A stretch of 64,000 nucleotides of DNA, taken from NCBI GenBank assembly GCA_027627225.1, contig CM051030.1, positions 2,710,001 through 2,774,000 on the forward strand. The letters are read 5' to 3'. The position numbers and the translations under genes are program-made. How positions within the stretch are numbered: position 1 is the stretch's first letter; each line of letters opens with the position of its first letter. Origin of the DNA: Congeria kusceri. Its lineage: Eukaryota; Mollusca; Bivalvia; Myida; Dreissenidae. Below are positions 20,096 to 30,499 of the stretch, in pieces. The notes below the pieces were generated by a model. The model ran no database searches. It was not told the DNA's origin and was given only the letters and a program-made list of their open reading frames with translations.

Positions 20096-23000
20096 GTAAT
20101 TTATATTTGATTTCTTTTTCATTTTTTCAAATTGTATGAACAAGAATGATTAACTATATCAATTGCAATATGAAATAGACCAATACCCATAAGCATGTTT
20201 TAAACTGTAACCAATAAGCAAATGATTAATAAGTTAATACATGCAATACAAACTACGACTCTAACAAACACTTTTTTAGAATCTGGTCAATAATGGAAAA
20301 GTTTGTTTTAAAAATGGAAAAATGTTTTATCACCCAAAAAAGAACAATAAAAAAAAAATAAATAACTGAAGCTCCAAATGAATATGTCTTAAGTCCTGTG
20401 GGGAGTAACTAGTTTTCCGTGAGAAGCAGTTTTCTGTTTCAGCTAGCTACATTGTCGGAAAGCAAAAAACTGCATGGAAAACTGCGAAATGTGTACTGGC
20501 AGAACCTCATATAGCCTATGTGAACAACAGCTTTCACGTTAACGAATCGCTTGATAATGTCAACTCCGAAGTTTGGATGGGCTATGTCTTAACAAACGTG
20601 CCGTTCGAATTTATTGGTAATTGCGAACAAGTTTTTTTTTCAAGTATTAACTCAAAAATGAACGTCGTAGATACATGATACGAGTAGATCTCAAAATATT
20701 GCATATCATCATTTTGAAAACTGCATTATTAATTAAAAATATATATTACTTTTTCTGACATTTTAAGCTGTTCTCGTTTTATGTTTCCTTCTCTAACAAA
20801 TATTTTAAGCACCTCTGATGTTGTTGTTGTTGCTGTTATTGTTAGTAGGATTCCATTTAATTGCATCAGATGCATATGATTGGCATCTGCTGAAATGTAC
20901 ACTGTCGGTTTTATGTGCAACAATACTAAACTTCGTGTTCATTGTTATCTGATTCAAAGGTTGCTCAGAAGTTAAGAGCCTTCGATTACACTCGGTGAAA
21001 AGTATCGGTGACTGCTATTTCGTCTGTGGAGGTGGGATCGTCGGGGTTCAGGATCATAATAGTGTAAATATATATTTTAGTAAAGTAACCTCAATATATT
21101 TGATAATTTAATCAGTGTAGGATCACAATAGTTTCAAAAATAGCGATAAATCCATTGCAACCATTCAAATAAAAAATGGTGCACTCATCAATAAAAAAAT
21201 TTAATCCGTGTCACTACTTCGAAATTTAATTGATTTCCCAAATATTTCAAGCCACTTTATGATTGTTATAGCATCACCTTTAGACACTAGCTCAAAATAA
21301 ACACACGTTGCTTGAGTTTGAGTTGATTGTATAATCTCCAAAACGATGCTTAGACGATTCTTTTCCGACTGCAATAACATAGTTGTACACTCAAGATAAT
21401 TGTTAGCACTACCCACATAATGATCTTGTTTCTTCAGCTGTGTTTCTAAAATTAAGCAAAGCATTTGTGGCTATTAATATGCCTTACTTGTGACATACTG
21501 ATTAATCGTTTACCGTTATATTGAGTGCAGTTGGTGCAGCAATACAAGTATTAAGTATTAAGTAAAGATCTCCCTACCTTTCGACACCCAAAACTCTGTA
21601 CCAAGCATTTTATTTAAATTATTTTAAATGTTCGCATTGTATTGTTTATGTATATAACAGTTTGTATGGTGCCGGTGTGTAAACGAAGTTACACCACAAT
21701 GCATCGGTAATACAGACACAGCTTGCAACGGAAGTTGTTATGAAATATACCAAAAACTGAACGGTAACAATAGTTTACAACTTTTTTAGAGCATAATATC
21801 TCTATATAATTAAGTAAATAACAATACACTTCGTAAACATTTAACTCTTTTAATGACGATATTGTAAATCTGTTGTTTCTATATGCGTAGCATTAAGTGT
21901 AGCAAAGATAATCATAAATACAAAAATAACAATATGTATCATATGTCCTGTTGACGTACTTGCTAAAAGATCGAAAGATCATTGCTAGTGGTCAATTGTG
22001 ATGGTATGCACAGCAAAACTTGCTTAGGTTCGGGCTTCTGAACATATACTGCTTCAATGCATTTTCGTAAACTATTCTGAAGTGATATGTAAAGATCGTT
22101 AATGAATATCTAAAATGCATGTTCTTCATTGAGTAAAAAAGAATTCATTGTTTAAATAAGATGTTCAAACAATACAGACAGTGATTCAGACTTGCATCAC
22201 TCGGATGAAGATCTTACAGAAAACAGTTCTGAATTTTTGCAACCGTGCGATGGGTTTTTCTCAAACAGCTCTAACACTTTACATACAGGTACATACAGAA
22301 ATTAAATACAATACAATTAAGTGCCACCTGCATTGAATGAATTCCATATGTAGGTTTCTAATTTGTTAATAAACGTTGACATTCGTTTTGATTTAGTAAT
22401 AGCACGCCGATATATGTATTTCTATTTCTTGTTTTCTTTGCCTTTGTAGCACAACGTGCTCATGGTGAGCTTTTATGATCACCTTTTGTCCGTCGTGCGT
22501 CGTCCGTCGTGTGTCAACATTTCATTCAAACAACATCTCCTCATAAACCCCTGTGCAGAGTGTCACCAAACTTTACAGGAATGATTCTTGGATGGCCCAC
22601 TTTAAAAATTGTTCGAATCTTTCCGATTTGCTGCATATGTAGGTCACCAGAGCTAAAAATAGATTTAAACAGTGAAAACTTAAAAAATCTTCCTCTCTAA
22701 AACCGTAAGACTGAGAGCTTTCATATTTGATATGTGACATCCTCTAATGGTGGTCTACAAAGTGTGTTCAAATTATGCCCCTGGGTCAAAACTGGCCTTC
22801 ACCCCGGGGGTCACATGGTTTATATAGACTTAAATAGCAAAACGACTTTACAAATCTTCTCCTCTGATACGGCAAGGCCCAGAGGTTTAATATTTGGTAT
22901 GGAAACTCGTATAGTGGTCCTCTACAAAGATTGTTCAAATTATGCCCCTGGGGTAGAAAGTGGCCATGCCCCAGGGGGTCACATGGTCTATATAGACATA

Positions 23001-26000
23001 TATAACAAATGACTTTAAAAATCTTCTCTGAATCCGCAAGGCCCAGAGGTTTAAAATATGGAATGTAACCTGGTAAAGTGGACCACTACAAAGAATGTTA
23101 AATTTATGCCCCTGGTTTATATAGACTTTTAAATAGCAAAATTATTTCAAAAATCTTCTCCTCTCAAATCGCAAAGCCCAGTGGTTTCATATTTGGTATG
23201 TGGCATCCTCTAGTGGCCCTCTACAAAGATTGTTCAAATGATGCCCCTGGGGTCAAAACTGCTCACGCCCCGGGTGTCACATTGTTTTTATAGACTTAAA
23301 TAGCACAATGACTTTTAAAATCTTGTTCTCTGAAACCGCAAGGCCCAGAGGTTTCATATTTGGTATGCATAGCAGTCGTCTACAAAGATTGTTCAAATTA
23401 TACCTCTGGGGTCAAAACTGGCTATGCCCCGGGGGTCTCATGGTTTATATAGACTTGAATAGATAAATGACTTTGAAAATCTTCTCTGAAACCGCAAGGC
23501 CCAGACATTTGGTATTTGGTTGGTAACACTGTATAGGGTCCTCTACAAAGATTGTTCAAATGATCAAAACTGGCCACGACCCGGGGATCACTTTGTTTAT
23601 ACAGACTTATATAGCAAAATTACTTCAAAAATCTTCTCCTCTAAACCGCAAGGCCCAGTAATTTCATATTTGGTACTTGGCATCCTGTAGTAATCCTTTA
23701 CAAAGATTATTCAAATGATGCCCCTGGAGTCAAAATTGGCCACGCCCCGGGGGTCACATTTTTTATATAGACTTAAATAGCAAAATGACTTTTAAAATCT
23801 TCTCCTCTGAAACCGCAAGGCCCAGAGGTTTCATATTTGGTATGTAACATTGCATAGTAGTCCTCTACAAAGATTGTTCAAATGATGCCCCTGGGGTCAA
23901 AACTAGCCACGCTCCGGGGGTCACATGGTTTACATTGACTTAAATGGATAAATGACTTTGAAAATCTTCCTCTCTGAAACCGCGATGCCAAGAGGTTTCA
24001 TATTTGGTATGTGACATTGCATAGTGGTCCTCTACAAAGATTGTTCAAATGATGCCCCTGGGGTCAAAACTGGCCAGGCCCCGAGAGTCACATTGTTTAT
24101 AGAGACTTAAATCGCTAAACGACTTTGAAAATCTTCTTCTCTGAAAACGTAAGGCCCAGAGGTTTAGTATGTAGTTGGTAACATTGTATAGGGGTCCTCT
24201 ACACAGAATGACGCCCCTGGGGTCAAAACTTGCCAGGCCCTGGGGGTCACATGGAGTATATAAACTTATAATAGCAAAATGACTTTAAAAATCATCTGCT
24301 CTGAAACCGTAAAGCCGTGAGGTTTCATATTTGGCATGTAACATGGTACAGTAGTCCTCTACAAAGATTGTTCAAATGATGCTCCTGGGGTCAAAACTGG
24401 CCACGCCCCGGGGGTCACATGGTTTATATAGACTTAAATAGCTAAATAACTTTGACAATCTTCTTCTCTGAAACCGCAAGGCCCAGAGGTTTGGTATTTG
24501 GTTGGTAACATTGTATAGGATTTCTCGACAAAGATTGTTCAAATGATGCCCCTGGGGTCAAAACTGGCCACGCCGCAGGGGTTACAATTTTTATATAGAC
24601 TTAAATAGCAAAATTACTTCAAATATCTTCCTACTCTGAAACCGCAAGGCCCAGTGGTTTCATATTTGGTATGTGACATCCTCTAGTGGTCCTCTACGAA
24701 GATTGTTCAAATGATGCCTCTGGGGTCAAAACTGGCCACGCCCCGGATGTCACATTGTTTATGTAGACTTAAATTGCAAAAATGACGTAAAAAATATTTC
24801 TCCTATGAAACAGTGAAGCCTAGCGGTTTATATTTGGTATGTAATATTGTATAGTGGTCCTCTACAAAGATTGTTCAAATGGCGGTCACATGGGTTATAT
24901 AGACTTAAATAGCAAAATGACTAAAAATCTAAAAATCTTATCCTCTGAAACCGCAAGGCCCCAAGGTTTAATATAATATATTTAACATTGTAAAGTGATA
25001 TTCTACAAAGAGTATATAAATTATGCCCCTGGGATCAATCCTGGTCACGCCCTGGGGGTCATATGGTTTCTTTAAACTTACTAGTACATATTATATGGCA
25101 AGTGGACTTAAAAAATCTTCTCCTCTGAAACTGCAAAGCCCAAAGGTTTCATATTTGTATATAACATTGCATAGTGGTCTTCTACAAAGAATGTTCAAAT
25201 AATGCCCCTGGGGTAAACAGTGTCTACGCCCCAGGGGTCACATGGTTAATATAGACTTAAATAGCAAAATGACAAAAAATCTTCTCTGAAACTACAATGC
25301 CCAGAGGTGTTGTATTTGCTATATATATTGTATAGTGATATTCAAGGAATGTTTAAATTATGCCCCTGGGGTCAAGCCTGGCCACGTCCTGGGGGTCACA
25401 TGGTTTCTATAGTCTTATATATGGCATGTGGACTTTAAAAATCTTCTTCTCTGAAACTGCAAGGCTTAAAGGTTTTGTATTTGGTATGTAACATCGTATA
25501 GTGGTCCTCTATGGTCCTCAAATTTTGCCTCTTGGGTAAAAAGAGGCCAATCCCCGGGGGTCACATGGTTTATACTAAAATGACAAACTGACTTTTAAAA
25601 GTTTCTTCTCTGAAACCGGAAGGCCCAGAGGTTTGTAATTGGTATGCAACATCTTATACTGGTCCTCTACAAGTTATACCACTGGGGTCAATCCTAGCCC
25701 ACCCGTGAGGTCACATGGTTTGTATAGAATTATATGGCAAGTGGACTTAACGGATCTTTTCTGAAACTGCTAGGCCTAGATATTTCATATTTTGTTATAA
25801 CATTGTATAGTGGTCCTCTACAAATATTGTTTAAATGATGCCCCTGGAGCAAAAAGAAGCCACACCCCGGGGTCACATGGTTTCTAAAGACTTATATGGA
25901 AAGTGGGCTTTGAAAATCTCCTCCTCTAAAACCGCAAGGCCCAGAGGTTTTATATTTTGCATGAAAATTGTATGGTGATCCTCTCCAAATAAGTACCAAC

Positions 26001-29000
26001 TCCCTGTGGGTCAAATGTTTTATATAGACTATAAAAATCTTTTCCTGAAACTGCAAGATCCAGATCTTTATACTCAGGTAAGTGGTTTAGTGCCATTTGG
26101 CACTCTTGTGATAAGCCATTATGATGCCTTAAACTCAGGTGAGCGATCTACGGCCATCTTGGCCCTCTTGTTTATTATTTCATAACTGAAATATGAAATG
26201 ACGACTTCATTATTACATATTTATAAATTTAGAAGACAACACTGACGTTGCAGTAAATAATAATACTTCTGTACCTAAATGTTTTAAGAAGTTAGTGCCA
26301 GTGTGTGTACACAGATACAAAGAAGATTGGCACTGGACATGCATTATTAGAAATACAACTTTAATTAGGACATCACAGATCGGTGAGTACAGCTTATGTT
26401 TCTACTCCGCAAGAACCTGCTAAAGACAACAATTGCTACTGAGCACTACTACGAGTCAATACTCGTGTGCAATATCAACAAATGTAAAAAGTTGGATTTG
26501 AAATTTCACATTCATTAAATCGTCTTAAGCCACAGTAAGCATAAATCACCTACAAATCTAATAATTAACTGTGCACCATTGACGCTATTACTGATTATAG
26601 TAGATTTAACAACTTTCTTAAGCCGAAGAAAATAAGATCAACCATATGCAATGTTTATCAACATTAACTTTGTTAATATTCATATTGCAGATAAATACCC
26701 GGAAGATAACACGCGCCAATATGCATTTATTCACAAAACAACGGAACTCTATTTCACAACTGAAGGACAAAAAAAAGCCCTTTGTGAAGATGGTAGTCTC
26801 ATAACGATAACATTTATTCTTATGTTAGACAATATTAAGTTATATATCAAATTGACATATACTAAAATAAGTATAGTATAATACACTAACTTACAATGAA
26901 AAGAAAAGGAACTGAAAGTAATGTATATTTATTATAAATTATATAGTTTTATTTTGTGCAAGTTTTGTATATAAAATGGGCAGACTGTTTACGTATATCT
27001 ATCTTTACATTACACAAACATTACTTGCCACGTTTCAAAGATGCCTTGTGACAAGGAACGATATACGTCGTCTACCAATAAAACTAAAACGCCTTATTTG
27101 TTTTACAGTCAATTCATAACTATACAATAATAAATGATATTATGTATAAAATACTATTATGTTTCAAGTGATATTATGTTTGCAATAATATTTGTGTACT
27201 GGGTGTGAAGACTGGGTTGAAATGAAAACATACATTGAACTATAATCAGTATTAGCTTGTCCAACAATAATTGTACTTATAATATACTTTCAATTAACAA
27301 AATTGCTTCGAAGTAAGAATTACATTTAAGATTGGTGGTCATATTTACTTATGCAACTTGCAACCGGAACACTGTGTATTTATTTGCACAATCCTTTAAC
27401 AAACTCCTTATTATTCTCCACAGATACCCCAACCACAGTAACGACTACTCAGAGCATTTCAGTTTCGACCATCAACGCAAACATAGCAAGACACAGCAAT
27501 GGTAGAGATGGTTCGTAGTACGAATACCTTTTTAGCGATGAAGAATGAACCGATTGTAATTTGACGTTCGGCACGATGTTGTAAGCTATTCGAATATCTA
27601 GCTATTCGATAAAATGGCAAGATCGTGGTAATTTATAATTAAGGTCATTTCGGCACAATTTTCCTGAAAACTGGCAATATAATAAATGCGACGTATTTGC
27701 TGTTTGCCAACTGTCGTCTTAAATCCGAAGGTGAAAGAAAATAATTAGTATTAATCACGTGATCTAGAAGATGCAATTTTGAATTGATTATATTGTTTGA
27801 TTATCAAATTATGAAACAATGCATTCGATACATCGATTAATTTTACATTTATTCTCAGTTTTTGTCATTGAATATTGTCTCATGTTTTACTTTTGTTTTG
27901 AGGAAAATGTTACACATTTTGGATTTGATTTCAGATACTGTAGCTATTCGAATAGGTATTGGTGTTCTAGCTGGGATTGTGTTTACAGCCTGCGGAATAA
28001 TAATCGTAGTCAAACGGAGGTATCATCATATTAAACTATTTGATGATCACAAATTAGGTGCAAAATAGATATTTCTTTAGTTGAAAACGTGGTTATTTGT
28101 AATTATACAGACACTTGTGTATAAACTTGTAGAACTAGCAACCGAGTGTATAGATCGTTTCGCGATCAGTCAGTTGATCGGAAAGTGAAATACGGCAAGT
28201 TTATATTTGTTTCTTCTTTCATTTTGTTGCTAGACGAAACATCATCTCAGAACAGTTGAATTTTGTCTTTATGCAATCAATATGGTAAAAATACGTCGTG
28301 AGCGCTTCGGTATGTACGAACAGACTTCCCTGAAGCTGTTGGCTGATTTTAAGTACATATATAACGGTTGCGAATTCTCTCACTGAAAATACATGTGAAA
28401 TATCCACTTATATAGCCATGTTGCAAACGCGGATAAGGCATATTGCATATTTTTAATAAAGCATGTTCATGTTGTAATTACAAATGCTTTCAGATGGATA
28501 TTGTCACGCTGTCTGAAAAAAAAAACAGGCGGGTTGGCGGAAGCTGAGCTATCGTTTGAAGTACGACATAATAACGAAGAAAAGGCTGATAAACGAGTTA
28601 GTAACCATAATAACTTCGTGTTAGAAAGGTCTAACCAGCCATCTGAGTACGCAATTGCCGCTGACCATTATGACGAACCCAGTGCCGCACATGCAGCCAC
28701 TGTATATGAGGGCAAATATAGTGAAACTGGTTGTACACACAAACCTTATGAAAGTGTCAATTTAGATGGCTACGATGACCAATACCCTGATCAGAGGTTA
28801 ATGGCTTCTCAGAAAAGCATGGTTTCTGACAATGTATATAATAAACTTCAGATCAACAGGCAATCTGACTGTGATGAACAATACTCTGATGAGAGGGTAA
28901 TGGCTCCTCAAAGAAGCATAACCCCTGACAATGTATATAATAAACTTACGATTAACAGGCAAAGCGACTATGACCATGTACAGATGCAAAACACGTGCAT

Positions 29001-29094
29001 AGACTTGGCCCAAGAAACAGGTAATATTTACGCCACCACATCAGTTGAAATGACGTCGGCTGCACACGCCGGAAGTGCATCCACAAGAGAGTAA
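20044..29094 (+). CDS. R2: complete CTLD/WSC receptor with ITAM-like tail
   Basis: Ten exons: 20044-20095, 20413-20616, 20960-21063, 21661-21763, 22178-22288, 26233-26382, 26691-26792, 27424-27501, 27935-28019, 28494-29094. The lengths sum to 1590 bases, exactly 530 codons including the stop, with every junction in the phase used by R1, R3 and R5. The order is weak signal peptide, CTLD N-half, WSC-like module on two exons, a low-complexity exon in the CTLD C-half position, second CTLD-like domain, Thr/Ser stalk, one membrane span and a 199-residue tail. The start ATG at 20044 is chosen because the short frame ends TIEG at a phase-1 donor, like the signal exons of R3 and R5. The least certain exons are 20960-21063 (donor choice) and 22178-22288. 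Function as an innate recognition receptor is inference. Confidence 0.7.
20413..20616 (+). CDS. R2 exon 2: CTLD N-terminal half
   Basis: Phase 1 to 1, 68 codons. It reads YIVGKQKTAWKTAKC, then IAYV, then SEVWMGYVLTNVPFEFIG. The W-x2-A-x2-C helix and W-M-G-Y strand correspond to the first half of a CTLD. R5 (62108-62365) and the R4 remnant (46510-46736) align along the length. The acceptor is taken at ctag|tttt, which gives an open frame from the signal exon; tttcag|cta a few codons later is an alternative. Confidence 0.68.
20960..21763 (+). CDS. R2 exons 3-4: WSC-like module
   Basis: Exon 3 (20960-21063) runs phase 1 to 0 and reads GCSEV, then IGDCYFVCGGG. Exon 4 (21661-21763) runs phase 0 to 1 and reads CRC, QC, ACNGSCYEIYQKLN. 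The combined cysteine order, GC, C-x3-C, C-x-C, C, C-x3-C-x-E-I-Y, follows a WSC domain. The donor of exon 3 is agt|gtaaat, chosen because it keeps frame; it is weaker than the others. Confidence 0.6.
22178..22288 (+). CDS. R2 exon 5: acidic/Ser-rich segment in CTLD C-half position
   Basis: This 37-codon, phase 1 to 1 exon has acceptor atacag and donor acag|gtacat. It reads DSDSDLHHSDEDLTENSSEF, then one Cys, then Ser/Asn-rich residues. It sits where R1 has the CTLD C-half, but the W and two of the three cysteines are missing. It is either a decayed CTLD end or a replacement segment. Support comes only from phase, splice sites and frame. Confidence 0.42.
22460..26173 (+). repeat. 3.7-kb array of diverged ~165-bp units in an R2 intron
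   Basis: About 22 units repeat the pattern ctctgaaaccgcaaggccca, aggtttcatatttggtatg, gtggtcctctacaaagattg, atgcccctggggtcaaaact, ccacgccccgggggtcacat, atatagacttaaatagcaaa. The block starts with cttttgtccgtcgtgcgtc and ends caggtgagcgatctacggcc then ttggccctcttgttt. Distinct ends suggest one transposable element with an internal tandem expansion. Units differ by ~10-25% by eye. The similar GC-rich frames within it are not coding. Confidence 0.8.
26233..26792 (+). CDS. R2 exons 6-7: second CTLD-like domain
   Basis: Exon 6 (26233-26382, 50 codons) and exon 7 (26691-26792, 34 codons) are both phase 1 to 1. Exon 6 ends with DWHWTCIIRNTTLIRTSQIG. Exon 7 reads QYAFIHKTTELYFTTEGQKK and closes ALCEDG. 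The R1 pair 3925-4122 and 4362-4460 aligns clearly in WHWT-x-IIR and YAFI…LCE. The W-x2-A-x2-C opening found in R1 and R4 is missing; other cysteines occur instead. Confidence 0.65.
27424..27501 (+). CDS. R2 exon 8: Thr/Ser stalk
   Basis: A 26-codon, phase 1 to 1 exon begins DTPTTVTTTQSISVSTINAN after acceptor ctccacag. It occupies the stalk position and is likely O-glycosylated, as Thr/Ser/Pro stalks usually are (inference). Confidence 0.6.
27935..28019 (+). CDS. R2 exon 9: transmembrane segment
   Basis: The exon runs phase 1 to 2, encodes RIGIGVLAGIVFTACGIIIV and then VKRR, and ends at gag|gtatca. The hydrophobic span is followed by a basic stop-transfer sequence. It aligns in position and phase with the R1 and R3 membrane exons. 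Confidence 0.72.
28494..29094 (+). CDS. R2 terminal exon: cytoplasmic tail with ITAM-like motif and a decayed duplicate
   Basis: The tail starts in phase 2 after gctttcag and ends at TAA 29092-29094. A ~36-residue unit is duplicated. The first copy reads DNVYNKLQINRQSDCD (Tyr at 28837), and the second DNVYNKLTINRQSDYDHV (28936-28980). The second copy is a YxxL-x7-YxxV motif; in the first the second Tyr has become Cys. NNFVLER near the start matches NYFVLEK of R1 with its Tyr replaced by Asn. A distal GNIYATTS matches the conserved distal tyrosine block of R1 and R3. Confidence 0.78.
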
Positions 29095-29226
29095 AAGAAC
29101 CACCATAGACAATATCAATCTTAGACGAGTTACAACAAAATCGATGCTTCTAAGCGACGATATTTTAAAATGAATTTTGGTGACTTTACCAAATATAAAC
29201 CATATGAAGCTCAAGCTGCATCGGTT

Positions 29227-29627
29227 AGGCCATACCAATTTATTATATGTTTAGCGTCTTTGGGCTGGTAGGTTTTGGGATGCCTGAACGAAAAAAACAC
29301 AATTTTGACAATGTCAAAAAGCGGAATTCGTATAAAATATTTGGAAGAAAACTGACTTTTAGGTGTTATAACAACTATTTGTGTAACATAATAGGCAACT
29401 AGTCAATTTACACAGTTAAAATACTGTGTAAAAGTAGGTTCCCAATATGAAGATGATATATAAGATTTTTGCAAGTAAACATTTGCTTTAGTTAGAACCA
29501 CTGCCATGAATAAGTTGTGAAAGAAACACATGTTGTTTTCAACTTGTTGTTTGTTTTTTCCTGCCTGGTTGGAAGGTTTAAAAAAGTCATGGGGACGCTA
29601 ACCATAGAATCAAATGTGTATGGTCTT
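29227..29627 (-). mobile_element. MITE with aggccatacMaatttgatt ends, copy 1
   Basis: The ends aggccataccaatttattat and, inverted, at the right ccatagaatcaaatgtgtat form the terminal inverted repeats. The interior is the reverse complement of the copies at 34054-34445 and 52779-53179 (aaacctaccaaccaggcag block). It sits 132 bases after the R2 stop, so it is probably within the 3' UTR. Confidence 0.65.
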
Positions 29628-29924
29628 ACATAAAGACAACACAGAAACAAGCATAGGCTAAGATGACAACATCTATCCAATAACTTCTATATTATTTCTT
29701 TACATATACATGATGTAAGATGAAGTATGATCCTGTACGAAAATTATTCTATTACTAGTTTGAATGGTTGATTTCATATGCTTATTGTACGTGTGGTTTA
29801 TTAATCTAATATTAGTTTTTTGTCATTTAAGCTTGCTTTGCGACTGACAAGTTAATATGCAACACTTTCTTCAAGTGCAAAAACATATGTTCATCCAATA
29901 TGCAGCGATATTTAAATACTTTAA

Positions 29925-29930
29925 AATAAA
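29925..29930 (+). promoter_or_regulatory. Candidate poly(A) signal of R2
   Basis: This is the first clear AATAAA after the R2 stop, 831 bases downstream. A variant signal nearer the stop cannot be excluded. Confidence 0.3.
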
Positions 29931-30245
29931 CTTGTTTTTCTGTAAATACTGTGGACATTGACAACGCGTTTAATAAGTTCAAGTAACATTTTCATGAACC
30001 TCAAGTACGGAGTTTGTATCGAAAGCAACGACATTATTTCGACGAGGCTCAGCAGAGAACAATCACAGTCATACGTACAGAGCACGGATGCTACCATTTA
30101 AATAAACTGAACAAATGCCTGGATGCATTTCGATGAAAAATGTGTACTGTATGTTCTCGCTTGCTACAGTTGTCCTTATTTCCACAACTGAAATTGCTAT
30201 AACAGGACCGAATAATAAACAATGTGTTAGGATACCATTGAAGCC

Positions 30246-30483
30246 GCTGACGTTATCCGTACGGCGCATATTGACGTTGACGTTATCCGTACGGCGCATA
30301 TTGACGTTGACGTTGTCCGTATGGCGCATATTAACGTTGACGCTATCCGTACGGCGCATATTGACGTTGACGTTATCCGTACGGCGCATATTGACGTTGA
30401 CGCTATCCGTACGGCGCAAATTGACGTTGAAGTTATCCGTACGGTGCATATTGACGTTGACGTTATCCGTACGGCGCATATTC
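30246..30483. repeat. 30-bp minisatellite, 8 copies
   Basis: The unit is tgacgttatccgtacggcgc then atattgacgt. Each unit contains the 8-base palindrome ccgtacgg. All frames are open across it because 30 is a multiple of three, which produces long spurious frames on both strands. Confidence 0.92.
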
Positions 30484-30499
30484 AATGGTTTCCATTGCT

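Noticed and set aside
22509..23012. Short frames within the ~165-bp array
   Set aside because: Repeat-derived, interrupted in every neighbouring unit.
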